Of a stretch of 64,000 nt of DNA, positions 46,710 through 59,772 are shown in pieces. Both the position numbers and the translations under genes were made by a program. Under the pieces are notes generated by a model. It did no database searches and was not told the DNA's origin. It saw only the letters and a program-made list of their open reading frames with translations. Positions within the stretch are counted from its first letter, which is position 1; every line of letters begins with the position of its first letter. This DNA is from Streptomyces sp. NBC_00234 (GTDB taxonomy: Bacteria; Actinomycetota; Actinomycetes; Streptomycetales; Streptomycetaceae). Location: assembly GCF_036195325.1 (NCBI RefSeq), contig NZ_CP108101.1, positions 1,984,001 to 2,048,000 of the forward strand, read 5' to 3'.

Positions 46710-47598
46710 TCTCGCTGTCCGGGGTGAAGCCGCGTACGGCGGCCTTGCTCTCGCCGAGGCTCCGGTGGACGGCCGTCGCGATCCGCTCCAGGGTCCGTAC
46801 GCCGTACTTCTGTGTGTCGTTGTCGTGGCTCATCAAGGCCATCCGGTAGTCGCGCCCGGCGCCGGTGAACGTACCGATGCTGTGCACCCGCCAGCCGTTC
46901 CGCGCCCGGGGCAGCCAGCCGTTCTTGAGATGGGTCCGCACGTCGTCCGGGGCGCCCGCCGACACACCCCAGTCCTGCTCCGCGACGACCTCGCCCATCA
47001 GCTTCATCGCATAGGGGCGGCGGGAGACCGCGTCCAGCACCTTGAGCTGGTCGCGGGCGCTCGTACGCGTCAGGCCCCAGTAGCCGTTGTCCCCGAGGAC
47101 GGTGTCGTCCGTACCGGCCCGGCTCAGCACCGCGTTCAGCCGCTGCCGGCCCAGGCTGCGCCAGAGCGACGAGGCGGCGTCGTTGTCGGAACGGGTGATC
47201 ATCGCGCGGGCGAGGCGTCCCTCCGAGGCGGTCAGGCCGCGGTCCTCGCTCTGGTTGGCCCGGTGGAGCAGGCCCTCCAGGATGACGACCTTGGCGATGC
47301 TCGCGGCGTCGTACTGCCGGGAGGCGGACAGCCGGCAGGTCAGCCCCCGGCCGGGGGCGCTGACGGCGACGGAGACGGTGCCCGTACGTCCTTCGAGGGC
47401 CTCGCTCACGTCCGTGGCGATACGGGTGGCGAGTGCGGGGTCGCTCGACGAACTGCACTCGGCCGTCGCCGCCCGGACGGCCGTGGAGGCCGGGCGGGCC
47501 CACGCTTCGGCGGGACCGGATCCGGCGAGGAGCGCCGCGAGCACGGCCCATCCACAGACGCGCGGGGCCAGGCGCACACGTTCCGACATGAGGAGCAT
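46678..47598 (-). CDS. Exported class A beta-lactamase-like serine hydrolase
   Basis: A ~306-residue serine hydrolase. After a signal segment (LAALLAGSGPAEAWA) come the class A motifs: SxxK as S-I-A-K in YDAASIAKVVILEG, SDN in TRSDNDAASSLW, and a KTG-like K-N-G in HLKNGWLPR. The E166 region is not clear, so it may be a DD-peptidase-like or inactive homologue rather than a resistance enzyme. Start uncertain: ATG 47598, 47589 or further upstream are all without a clear ribosome site. Confidence 0.8.
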   Translation of the reverse strand: MLLMSERVRLAPRVCGWAVLAALLAGSGPAEAWARPASTAVRAATAECSSSSDPALATRIATDVSEALEGRTGTVSVAVSAPGRGLTCRLSASRQYDAASIAKVVILEGLLHRANQSEDRGLTASEGRLARAMITRSDNDAASSLWRSLGRQRLNAVLSRAGTDDTVLGDNGYWGLTRTSARDQLKVLDAVSRRPYAMKLMGEVVAEQDWGVSAGAPDDVRTHLKNGWLPRARNGWRVHSIGTFTGAGRDYRMALMSHDNDTQKYGVRTLERIATAVHRSLGESKAAVRGFTPDSEISEIPDGSVP

Positions 47599-47698
47599 GC
47601 GGACCAGTGTCAGCAGGTCAGGGGCGTGCGGCGGCACGTGCTGGGCCATCCGGCCCAGCACGTGCCGCCGCGGTCGCGGCCCGGTGCCCGGGTGTCCG

Positions 47699-50410
47699 TC
47701 AGTGCGCGGCGGACTCCCAGTCCGTGCCCACTCCGACCGAGACGTCCAGCGGTGCGCGCAGCTCCACCGCGGTCGACATCTCGTGGCGCAGGATCCGCTC
47801 GACCTGCTCCCGCTCGCCCTTCGCGATCTCCAGGACGATTTCGTCGTGGACCTGGAGGAGCATCCGCGACGTCAGCTTCGCCTCGGTCAGCGCCCGGTCC
47901 ACGTGCAGCATCGCGACCTTGACGATGTCGGCGGCTGTCCCCTGGATGGGAGCGTTGAGCGCCATCCGCTCGGCCGTCTCCCGACGCTGGCGGTTGTCGC
48001 TGTTCAGGTCGGGGAGATAGCGGCGGCGGCCGAAGACCGTCTCCGTGTATCCGGTGGCCCTGGCCTCCTCGACGACGCGGTGCAGATAGTCGCGGACTCC
48101 GCCGAAGCGCTCGAAGTAGGTGTCCATCAGACCGCGCGCCTCGCCGGCCTCGATGTTCAGCTGCTGGGAGAGGCCGAACGCGGAGAGCCCGTAGGCCAGT
48201 CCGTACGACATGGCCTTGATCTTGCGGCGCATCTCGGGGTCGACGGACGACTTGTCGACGCCGAAGACCTGCGAGGCGACCGTGGTGTGCAGGTCCTCCC
48301 CGGAGGTGAACGCCTCGATCAGGCCCGCGTCCTCCGAGAGGTGGGCCATCACGCGCAGTTCGATCTGGCTGTAGTCGGCCGTCATCAGCGACTCGAAGCC
48401 CTCACCGACGACGAAGCCACGGCGGATCGCCCGGCCCTCGTCCGTACGGACCGGGATGTTCTGGAGGTTCGGGTCGGTGGAGGAGAGCCTGCCGGTCGCC
48501 GCGACCGTCTGGTTGAACGTGGTGTGGATACGGCCGTCCGCCGCGATCGTCTTGACCAGGCCCTCGACCGTGACCCTCAGCTTCGCCTGCTCGCGGTGGC
48601 GCAGCATGATGACCGGCAGTTCGTGCTCGGTCTGGGCCGCGAGCCAGGCCAGCGCGTCGGCGTCCGTGGTGTAACCGGTCTTCGTCTTCTTCGTCTTGGG
48701 CAGGCCCAGCTCACCGAAGAGGACTTCCTGGAGCTGCTTGGGCGATCCGAGGTTGAACTCGCGGCCCACCGCGGCGTGCGCCTCCTTCACCGCCTGCTGC
48801 ACCGCGCCGGCGAACTGCTGCTCCATGCCTTCCAGATGGGCGCGGTCGGCGGCGATGCCGTGCCGCTCCAGCCGGGCCAGGAGGATCGAGGTGGGCAGCT
48901 CCATGTCGTGCAGGAGCTCGGCGGCGCCGACCTCCTTGAGCCGCGTCGTGAACGCGTCACCGAGGTCCAGGATCGCGCGGGCCTGCGCCATCAGGGCGTC
49001 GGCCTCGGCCTGGTCGTCCGCGCCGAAGGCCAGCTGCCCGTCGCCCGCGGCGGCCGGCGCGAGCTCACGGCCCAGGTACTCCACGGCCAGCGCGTCCAGC
49101 GCGAAGGAGCGGCGGCCCGGCTTGACCAGGTAGGCGGCGAGCGCGGTGTCCATCGCGACACCCTCGACGTGCCAGCCCTGCTCCGGGAAGACCCGCATGG
49201 CGCTCTTCGCGTTGTGCATGACCTTCGGCCGCGCCGGGTCGGCGATCCAGGCGGCGAACGCCTGCTCGTCGGCCTCGTCCAGCTGCGCGGGATCGATCCA
49301 GGCAGCGGCCCCGTCGGCGGCGGCGAGCGCGATCTCCGTGACGGTGCCCGTGCCCAGGGCCCAGGTGTCGACCGTGGCGACACCGAGCGGCTGTCCGCCG
49401 TGGGCCGCGAGCCAGGGCGCCACGGCTCCCGCGCCCAGCACCACGCCGTCCAGCTCGATGCCCGCGGCGGGCGCCGGGCTCTCGTCCTCGACCGCGCCGG
49501 GGTCGACGGCCAGCAGCCGCTCCCGCAGGCTCGGGTTACGGATCTCCAGGACGTCGAGCACGCCGGTGACCGCCGTGCGGTCGTACGGAGTGCGCTCCAG
49601 GTCCTGCGGGGTCTTCGGCAGCGCCACGTCGCGGACCATCTCGGTCAGCCGGCGGTTCAGCTTCACCGCGTCCAGGTGGTCGCGGAAATTCTGGCCCGCC
49701 TTGCCCTTGACCTCCTCGGCACGCTCGACCAGCTCGTCGAAGGAACCGAACTGGTTGATCCACTTCGCGGCCGTCTTCTCGCCCACGCCCGGGATGCCCG
49801 GAAGATTGTCCGAGGGGTCACCGCGCAGCGCCGCGAAGTCCGGGTACTGCTGAGGCGTGAGCCCGTACTTCTCCTCGACCTTGGCCGGGGTGAAGCGCGT
49901 CAGCTCGGAGACGCCCTTCGTCGGGTAGAGCACGGTGACGTTGTCCGTGATCAGCTGGAACGAGTCCCGGTCGCCGGTGACGATCAGCACCTCGAAGCCC
50001 GCCGCCTCGGCCTGGGTGGCCAGCGTCGCGATGACGTCGTCGGCCTCGAAGCCGTCGATCGCGAACCGGTCGGCACGCATCGCGTCGAGGAGCTCGCCGA
50101 TCAGCTCGACCTGCCCCTTGAACTCGTCGGGGGTCTTGGAGCGGTTCGCCTTGTACTCCGGGAACTCCTGCGAGCGCCAGGTCTTGCGGGACACGTCGAA
50201 CGCCACCGCGAAGTGCGTGGGCGCCTCGTCGCGCAGCGTGTTCGCCAGCATCGACGCGAAGCCGTACACGGCGTTCGTCGGCTGCCCCGTCCCTGTCGTG
50301 AAATTCTCCGCGGGCAGCGCAAAGAACGCCCGGTACGCCAGGGAGTGCCCGTCCATCAGGAGCAGGCGCGGTCGGTTGTCTGCCGTCTTCTTCGATGCCG
50401 TCTCAGCCAC
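47699..50410 (-). CDS. polA: DNA polymerase I
   Basis: A 903-residue family A polymerase for Okazaki fragment processing and repair. The 5' nuclease domain (residues 1-310, LLLMDGHSLAYRAFFALP, FEADDVIATLA) is intact. The middle 3'-5' exonuclease domain lacks the catalytic acids: VATVDTWALG replaces the DTE motif and HNAKSAMRVF lacks the later Asp, so proofreading is expected to be absent, as in other actinobacteria. Polymerase motifs A (TADYSQIELRVMAHLSED), B (KIKAMSYGLAYGLS) and C (LQVHDEIVLE) are complete. GTG 50410 gives VAETASKKTADNRPRLLLMDG. Confidence 0.96.
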   Translation of the reverse strand: MAETASKKTADNRPRLLLMDGHSLAYRAFFALPAENFTTGTGQPTNAVYGFASMLANTLRDEAPTHFAVAFDVSRKTWRSQEFPEYKANRSKTPDEFKGQVELIGELLDAMRADRFAIDGFEADDVIATLATQAEAAGFEVLIVTGDRDSFQLITDNVTVLYPTKGVSELTRFTPAKVEEKYGLTPQQYPDFAALRGDPSDNLPGIPGVGEKTAAKWINQFGSFDELVERAEEVKGKAGQNFRDHLDAVKLNRRLTEMVRDVALPKTPQDLERTPYDRTAVTGVLDVLEIRNPSLRERLLAVDPGAVEDESPAPAAGIELDGVVLGAGAVAPWLAAHGGQPLGVATVDTWALGTGTVTEIALAAADGAAAWIDPAQLDEADEQAFAAWIADPARPKVMHNAKSAMRVFPEQGWHVEGVAMDTALAAYLVKPGRRSFALDALAVEYLGRELAPAAAGDGQLAFGADDQAEADALMAQARAILDLGDAFTTRLKEVGAAELLHDMELPTSILLARLERHGIAADRAHLEGMEQQFAGAVQQAVKEAHAAVGREFNLGSPKQLQEVLFGELGLPKTKKTKTGYTTDADALAWLAAQTEHELPVIMLRHREQAKLRVTVEGLVKTIAADGRIHTTFNQTVAATGRLSSTDPNLQNIPVRTDEGRAIRRGFVVGEGFESLMTADYSQIELRVMAHLSEDAGLIEAFTSGEDLHTTVASQVFGVDKSSVDPEMRRKIKAMSYGLAYGLSAFGLSQQLNIEAGEARGLMDTYFERFGGVRDYLHRVVEEARATGYTETVFGRRRYLPDLNSDNRQRRETAERMALNAPIQGTAADIVKVAMLHVDRALTEAKLTSRMLLQVHDEIVLEIAKGEREQVERILRHEMSTAVELRAPLDVSVGVGTDWESAAH

Positions 50411-50571
50411 GCCCCCGATCCTGCCACGGCCCACTGACAATCCGGACCGCACACGGCCCCGCACCGCGCCAGGCGCGCGGTCGGTGGCGCGTGGCAGGAT
50501 CGTGCGCAGGAACATCTACAGGCAAAACCGTGCGGGCTCGGCAGAACCGCGCAGGCTCAAAGGGGAGCACC

Positions 50572-52845
<2,274 letters not shown>

Positions 52846-52944
52846 CGGCTCTCACCACGGCCACCCACTAAGCGTTCGCTCAGCCGTCTGATAAGAACAG
52901 TGCACACAGCAATGAATCAGCGCAGACGATCGGAGCCGGACCCC

Positions 52945-53415
52945 ATGGGCGAGCACACCGCACCCAAGTTCCCCCAGGAGATCATCGACGAGTACGCCGC
53001 ACTCGGCGTGGACCTCCCCGCACTCTTCTCCGCCGGACACCTCGGCGAGCGCATGGGCGTCACGATCGTCGAAGCCTCCGCGGAGCGCGTCGTGGGCACG
53101 ATGCCCGTCGAGGGCAACACCCAGCCCTACGGACTGCTCCACGGCGGCGCCTCCGCCGTCCTCGCCGAGACCCTCGGCTCCATCGGCACCATGCTGCACG
53201 GCGGCGCCACCAAGATCGCCGTCGGCGTCGACCTGAACTGCACCCACCACCGGGGCGTGCGCAGCGGACTCGTGACCGGCGTCGCCACCCCCGTACACCG
53301 CGGCCGCTCCACCGCCACGTACGAGATCGTCATCACCGACGAACAGGACAAGCGGGTCTGTACCGCCCGTCTCACCTGCCTGCTCCGTGACACCCCCAAG
53401 CCCGCCGCCGGCTAG
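52945..53415 (+). CDS. PaaI-type hotdog-fold thioesterase
   Basis: A 156-residue acyl-CoA thioesterase of the PaaI/YbaW family. GLLHGGASAVLAETLGS holds the family motif with the general-base Glu/Asp region, and NCTHHRGVRSGLVTGVATPVHRGRST is the second half of the fold. Likely hydrolyses aromatic or hydroxybenzoyl-CoA esters; substrate unknown. ATG 52945 (MGEHTAPKFPQE) with GGAG nine bases before is preferred over the in-frame GTG at 52900. Followed by a hairpin terminator. Confidence 0.87.
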   Translation: MGEHTAPKFPQEIIDEYAALGVDLPALFSAGHLGERMGVTIVEASAERVVGTMPVEGNTQPYGLLHGGASAVLAETLGSIGTMLHGGATKIAVGVDLNCTHHRGVRSGLVTGVATPVHRGRSTATYEIVITDEQDKRVCTARLTCLLRDTPKPAAG

Positions 53416-54010
53416 CAACCGGCACCCCCGAACGCCCCCTGCCCGGCCCGGAACGCACTGCGCATTCCGGCCGGGCAGACCCATATCCCCACCCCGACAG
53501 GGCCGTTGACCAGCGAAATTCGTCAACTCCCTTGACCGCGTGGCCTGTTCCATGAGGCACTCGTCAGCCACACGCGCGATAGCGGTCGGATACATCTTCC
53601 CCGATGTAACACTGCGTAACACGCGCGCAATGAGCGAGCGGGGCCGCACGGGCGCCCCGGACCACCGGGGCCGATGCCGCACGCCCTCCGGCGACCCCCG
53701 TGCGCGACAGCACCAAGATCGGTTCAAGCGCCTTAGCAGAGCTGCGCGTTCTCAGCATGCGGTCACTTCACCGCCACGCGATAAAGCCGCACATGTCCAC
53801 ACAGTCACCTCAAGCCTTCCTCAAGGGCATAACAAGACAGTCACATCCTGCCGCTGCCCATCCCGGACCCCCGGCCCTGCCCTTAGAGTCACGGCCAGTC
53901 ACCGCGCCGCCGGGCGCGTCTGCTGCACGGCACCTGTACCAACCCAGTACGGCCCGGCGACCGACACGGCACCTCAAGCAGAGGAGGCCGCGCCAGGGAA
54001 AGGACTTTTC
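53416..54010. promoter_or_regulatory. 595-bp region upstream of the liv operon
   Basis: No gene is apparent. A terminator for the thioesterase gene occupies 53439-53478: CTGCCCGGCC pairs with GGCCGGGCAG, continued by GGAA-type pairing across one bulge. Beyond it lie a direct repeat of GTAACAC (about 53605-53625) and two TTGAC sequences (53506, 53532) that could be -35 elements, but I cannot fix a promoter. The liv mRNA may have a leader of several hundred bases. Confidence 0.5.
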
Positions 54011-55234
54011 GTGCGACACCGTTCTTTGCTCATCCTCACCGCAGTGCTCACCACAGGAGCACTCACCCTCACCGCCTGCGGATCGCGCGACGACGACAAG
54101 AAGAGCAGCGGCGGGGGCGACACCCAGACCGTCGTCATCGGCGTCGACGCTCCCCTGACCGGCGACCTCTCCGCCCTGGGCCTCGGCATCAAGAACTCCG
54201 CCGACCTCGCCGCCAAGACGGCGAACACGGAGAAGACGGTCCCGGGCATCAAGTTCGAGATCAAGGCCCTCGACGACCAGGCCCAGCCCTCCGTCGGCCA
54301 GCAGAACGCCGCCACGTTCATCAACGACAAGACCGTCCTCGGTGTTGTCGGCCCGCTGAACTCCGGCGTCTCGCAGTCGATGCAGAAGCCGCTCAACGAC
54401 GCCAACCTGACCCAGATCTCCCCGGCCAACACCGGCACGGAGCTGACCCAGGGCAACAACTGGAAGACCGGCGACAAGCAGCGCCCGTTCAAGACGTACT
54501 TCCGTACCGCCACCACGGACGCGATCCAGGGCGCCTTCGCGGCGAACTACCTCTACAACACCGCGAAGATCAAGGACGTCTACCTCATCGACGACCAGAA
54601 GCCCTACGGCGCCGGTCTCGCTGCCTCCTTCAAGACGACGTTCACCGAGCTCGGCGGCAAGATCGTCGGCTCGGACCACGTCAACCCCGACGACCGTGAC
54701 TTCAACTCCGTCGTCACCAAGGTCAAGGGCTCCAAGGCCAAGGCCGTCTACTACGGCGGCGAGTACCCCGCCGGCGCGCCCCTGAGCCAGCAGCTCAAGG
54801 ACAGCATCGAGATCCCGCTCATGGGCGGCGACGGCATGTACAGCGCCGACTTCATCAAGCTGAACAAGAAGGCCCAGGGCGACATCGCCACCTCGGTCGG
54901 CAAGCCCGTCGAGGAGCTCGACTCCGCCAAGAAGTTCATCGCGGACTACAAGACGGCCGGCTACAAGGACGCCTACGAGGCGTACGGCGGCGGCACCTAC
55001 GACGCCACCTGGGCGATCATCGAGGCCGTCAAGGCCGTCGTCGCAGCGAACGACGGCAAGCTCCCCGACGACTCCCGCGCCAAGGTCCTCGACGCGGTCG
55101 GCAAGGTCCAGTTCGAAGGCGTCACCGGCCCCGTCTCCTTCGACGAGTTCGGCGACACCACCAACACGATGATGACCGCCTACCAGGTCGACGGCGGCAA
55201 GTGGGTCTCCAAGTTCAGCGAGGCAGTCAAGTAG
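54011..55234 (+). CDS. livK: Branched-chain amino acid ABC transporter, substrate-binding lipoprotein
   Basis: A 407-residue periplasmic-type binding protein anchored as a lipoprotein (LTACGS, Cys about residue 23). The mature part is a type I ligand-binding fold (VVIGVDAPLTGDLSALG, VVGPLNSGVSQSM, YLIDDQKPYGAGLA, YYGGEYPAGAPLSQQL). GTG 54011, AAAGGA seven bases before. It delivers leucine/isoleucine/valine or related ligands to the downstream permease. A strong stem-loop separates it from livH, which usually means that the binding protein is made in excess. Confidence 0.9.
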   Translation: MRHRSLLILTAVLTTGALTLTACGSRDDDKKSSGGGDTQTVVIGVDAPLTGDLSALGLGIKNSADLAAKTANTEKTVPGIKFEIKALDDQAQPSVGQQNAATFINDKTVLGVVGPLNSGVSQSMQKPLNDANLTQISPANTGTELTQGNNWKTGDKQRPFKTYFRTATTDAIQGAFAANYLYNTAKIKDVYLIDDQKPYGAGLAASFKTTFTELGGKIVGSDHVNPDDRDFNSVVTKVKGSKAKAVYYGGEYPAGAPLSQQLKDSIEIPLMGGDGMYSADFIKLNKKAQGDIATSVGKPVEELDSAKKFIADYKTAGYKDAYEAYGGGTYDATWAIIEAVKAVVAANDGKLPDDSRAKVLDAVGKVQFEGVTGPVSFDEFGDTTNTMMTAYQVDGGKWVSKFSEAVK

Positions 55235-55270
55235 GTCCCGCAAGGACTCCACGTCACACATAGCAACCAG

Positions 55271-55305
55271 ACCGCGCGGGAGCGCTACGAGCGCTCCCGC
55301 GCGGT
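55271..55305 (+). terminator. Intercistronic stem-loop between livK and livH
   Basis: Perfect 16-bp stem ACCGCGCGGGAGCGCT (55271-55286) paired with 55290-55305, 3-base loop. It lacks a T-run and lies 33 bp before the livH start, so it is more likely a processing/stability hairpin or partial terminator than the operon end. Confidence 0.75.
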
Positions 55306-55338
55306 GCCATATCCGAACCACTCCACGGAGGCCCTGCG

Positions 55339-56268
55339 GTGAACGAACTGCCGCAACAGCTGGCCAATGGACTCATCCTCGGCGCGATGTACGGTCTCAT
55401 CGCGATCGGTTACACGATGGTCTACGGAATCATCCAGCTCATCAACTTCGCACACGGTGAGATCTTCATGATCGGAGGCTTCGGTGCCCTCACGGTCTAC
55501 CTCGGCCTTCCGTCGGGACTCTCCCTCATAGCTGCGATACCCCTCATGATCGCCGGTGGCGTCATAGCCGCCGTCGCGATCAGCATGGCCGCTGAACGCT
55601 TCGCCTACCGGCCCCTGCGCACAGCGCCACGCCTAGCCCCCCTCATCACGGCCATCGGTCTCTCGCTCGCTCTCCAGCAGGCAGTGTGGATGTGGTACCC
55701 GGACGCCACGAAGGACCGTTCCTTCCCTCAGTTCGAGGGAGAAGCGTTCAAGATCTTCGGCGCGAACATCCAGCGCGGTGACCTCTTCGTCCTCATCGCA
55801 GCACCCGTCTGCATGATCGCGCTCGGTCTCTTCGTCTCGAAGACCCGCTCCGGCCGCGGCATGCAGGCCACCTCGCAGGACCCCGACACCGCCAAGCTCA
55901 TGGGCATCAACACCGACCGCATCATCGTCATGGCCTTCGCCATCGGTGCCGCGTTCGCCGCCGTCGCCGCCGTCGCCTACGGGCTCAAGAACGGCCAGAT
56001 CGGCTTCCGCATGGGCTTCATCATGGGCCTCAAGGCGTTCACCGCAGCCGTACTCGGCGGAATCGGCAACATCTACGGCGCCATGCTCGGCGGCGTCGTC
56101 CTCGGAGTCGCCGAATCCCTCGCCACCGGCTACATGAGCGAGGTCCCCGGCATGGAGCTCTTCGGCGGTGGTGCCTGGAAGGACGTCTGGGCCTTCGCCC
56201 TCCTCATCCTCGTCCTGCTCATCAGGCCCCAGGGCCTGCTGGGCGAACGCGTAGCGGACAGGGCGTGA
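55339..56268 (+). CDS. livH: Branched-chain amino acid ABC transporter permease LivH
   Basis: A 309-residue membrane subunit with about eight transmembrane helices. Family segments MYGLIAIGYTMVYGIIQLINFAHG at the start and TDRIIVMAFAIGAAFAAVA, GLKAFTAAVLGGIGNIYGAMLGG, are complete. GTG 55339 has CACGGAGG ten bases upstream. It forms the pore with LivM and contacts the LivG/LivF ATPases. Its stop overlaps or abuts the livM start. Confidence 0.94.
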   Translation: MNELPQQLANGLILGAMYGLIAIGYTMVYGIIQLINFAHGEIFMIGGFGALTVYLGLPSGLSLIAAIPLMIAGGVIAAVAISMAAERFAYRPLRTAPRLAPLITAIGLSLALQQAVWMWYPDATKDRSFPQFEGEAFKIFGANIQRGDLFVLIAAPVCMIALGLFVSKTRSGRGMQATSQDPDTAKLMGINTDRIIVMAFAIGAAFAAVAAVAYGLKNGQIGFRMGFIMGLKAFTAAVLGGIGNIYGAMLGGVVLGVAESLATGYMSEVPGMELFGGGAWKDVWAFALLILVLLIRPQGLLGERVADRA

Positions 56269-56273
56269 TACCG

Positions 56274-58051
56274 ATGACCACCCAGAACGCCCCGGCCCTC
56301 CTCCCCCTGCCGACCGCAGCCGCCCGCATCGCCACCACCGCGGGCGCCGCCATCGCACTCGTCGGCACCTTCCTCGCCTGGACCTGGACCGACGAGTTCC
56401 CCGGCGACCTCACCGTCACCGGCTACCCCGGCGGCCTCCAGGTCCTCGCCCTCATCGGCGCCGCACTCACCGTGCTCTTCGCACTCTCCGGCTACGGCAT
56501 CAAGGGACTGCGCTGGCTCACACCAGGCGGCACCAACAGCCCCGTCCGGCTCCTCGCCCTCGGCACCTTCGGCGTCGTCGGCTACTCCATCGGCGCCATC
56601 ACCGTGAAGCTCGGCGGCGTGGTCAACCTCGAACCCGGAGCCTGGGTCAGCGGCATCGGCGCACTCGTCGCCGTCGTCGCCGCACTCGGACTCCCGAGCG
56701 ACCTCCCCGTCGACAAGGACAGCACGCCCAACGCCTGGAACAGGTTCCGCGACAGCCTCCGCGCACCCGCGCCGACCCGCGCCAAGGAACTCCCCGCCTG
56801 GGCCGAGATCCTGATCATCGCCGTCGCCTTCGGTATCGGGCTGCACGTCTTCACCTACGGCATCGACACCGAATACGCCGAACTCTTCATCGGCTTCATG
56901 ATCACCGTCGCCTTCGGCTTCACCGCGGTCAGCCGCGCCGGGCTCATCGCCCGCATCACCGCGCTGACCACCAAGCACCGCAACGTCACCCTCGCCGCCG
57001 CACTCGTCGCGGCGTTCTGCTTCCCCTTCACCCAGCAGAACGAGCAGTACGCCCTCATCGGCGCGAACATCCTCATCTTCGCGACCGTGGCGCTCGGCCT
57101 GAACGTCGTCGTCGGCCTCGCCGGCCTCCTCGACCTCGGATACGTCGCCTTCCTCGGCGTCGGCGCCTACGCCGCCGCCCTGGTCTCCGGCTCCCCGATG
57201 TCACCCATCGGCGTCCAGTTCCCCTTCTGGGCCGCCGTCCTCACCGGCGCCGCAGCCTCACTCGTCTTCGGCGTCGTCATCGGCGCCCCGACACTCCGAC
57301 TGCGCGGCGACTACCTCGCCATCGTCACCCTCGGGTTCGGAGAAATCTTCCGACTCACCGTCAACGCCCTCAACGGCGTCAGCGGACCCGACGTCACCAA
57401 CGGCTCCCAGGGCATCCCCAGCATCCCCGACCTGGAGATCCTCGGCTTCAACTTCGGGATCAGCCACGACATCGGCGGCTTCACCCTCGGCAGGTCCGCC
57501 AACTACTACCTGCTGATGCTCGTCTTCACCGCCGTCGTCGTCATGGTGTTCCGCCGCTCCAACGAATCCCGCATCGGCCGCGCCTGGGTCGCCATCCGCG
57601 AAGACGAAACCGCAGCCACCGCCATGGGCATCAACGCCTTCCGGCTCAAGCTGCTCGCCTTCGCCCTCGGCGCCACCCTCGCCGGACTCGCCGGAACCGT
57701 ACAGGCGCACGTCTCCTACACGGTCACCCCGGAGCAGTACCAGTTCGCCGGATCCGTACCGCCCAACTCCGCGTTCCTCCTCGCCGCCGTCATCCTCGGC
57801 GGCATGGGAACCCTGAGCGGGCCCCTCGTCGGCGCCGCACTGCTCTACCTCATCCCGGCGAAACTGCAGTTCATGCAGGACTACCAGCTGCTCCTCTTCG
57901 GACTGGCGCTCATCCTCCTGATGCGCTTCCGCCCCGAGGGCCTGGTCGCCGACCGCAGGAAGCAGCTCGAATTCCACGAGAACGACCCCATCGAGCTACC
58001 CGAACCACGGCAGTCCGAAGAATCCGGCGCCGGCATCGCCAAGGCGGGGGC

Positions 58052-58055
<4 letters not shown>
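56274..58055 (+). CDS. livM: Branched-chain amino acid ABC transporter permease LivM
   Basis: A 593-residue permease, long because an extra N-terminal ~270 residues with five or so helices precede the standard LivM core (VALGLNVVVGLAGLLDLGYVAFLGVGAY, GAPTLRLRGDYLAIVTLGFGEI). ATG 56274 is preferred; GTG 56265 (overlapping livH as GTGA) is an alternative 3 codons earlier. The carboxyl tail (PIELPEPRQSEE) is cytoplasmic. Its stop overlaps livG by GTGA. Confidence 0.92.
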
Positions 58056-58974
<919 letters not shown>

Positions 58975-58978
<4 letters not shown>

Positions 58979-59691
58979 CCGCACTGCTCGAGGTCGAGGA
59001 CCTCCGCGTCGCCTACGGCAAGATCGAAGCCGTCAAGGGGATCTCCTTCAGCGTCGACGCCGGCCAGGTGGTCACCCTCATCGGCACCAACGGCGCCGGC
59101 AAGACCACCACCCTGCGCACCCTCTCCGGGCTGCTCAAGCCGATCGGCGGGCGCATCCTCTTCGAGGGCAAGCCGCTCACCAACATCCCGGCACACAAGA
59201 TCGTCGCACTGGGCCTCGCCCACTCCCCCGAGGGCCGCCACATCTTCCCCCGGCTGACGATCACCGAAAACCTCCTCCTCGGCGCCTACCTCCGTAACGA
59301 CAAGGCAGGCATCGAGAAGGACATCCAGCGCGCCTACGACCTCTTCCCCATCCTCGGGGAACGCCGGAAGCAGGCCGCCGGAACCCTCTCGGGCGGCGAG
59401 CAGCAGATGCTCGCCATGGGACGCGCCCTCATGTCCCAGCCCAAGCTGCTCATGCTCGACGAGCCCTCCATGGGCCTCTCACCGATCATGATGCAGAAGA
59501 TCATGGAGACCATCGTCGAGCTCAAGGCGTCGGGCACCACGATCCTGCTCGTCGAGCAGAACGCCCAGGCCGCCCTCTCCCTCGCGGACCAGGGCCACGT
59601 CATGGAGGTCGGCAAGATCGTCCTCTCCGGCACCGGCGCGGACCTCCTGCACGACGAGTCGGTCCGCAAGGCGTACCTCGGCGAGGACTGA
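58975..59691 (+). CDS. livF: Branched-chain amino acid ABC transporter ATPase LivF
   Basis: A 238-residue ABC ATPase. Walker A TLIGTNGAGKTTTLRTL, LSGGEQQMLAMGRALM signature, Walker B LLMLDEPSMGLSP and the switch residue in LLVEQNAQAALSLAD (Gln in place of the usual His, typical of LivF). It completes the five-gene liv transporter. Start ATG 58975. A strong terminator follows 21 bp downstream. Confidence 0.95.
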
Positions 59692-59712
59692 CACCTCCCG
59701 TACTCCCGTACG

Positions 59713-59759
59713 CGAAGGAGGCCCGCACCCCGATCGATCCGGGGTGCGGGCCTCCTTCG
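59713..59759. terminator. Bidirectional terminator at the end of the liv operon
   Basis: Perfect 20-bp stem, arms 59713-59732 (CGAAGGAGGCCCGCACCCCG) and 59740-59759, 7-base loop, with CTTCGTTG on one side. It lies between the convergent livF and ANTAR regulator genes. Confidence 0.92.
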
Positions 59760-59772
59760 TTGCGCGTGCCGG

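Noticed and set aside
46678..47598. Functional beta-lactamase resistance gene
   Set aside because: SxxK and SDN are present but the KTG is degenerate (KNG) and the E166 region is not clear, so only a beta-lactamase-like hydrolase is claimed.
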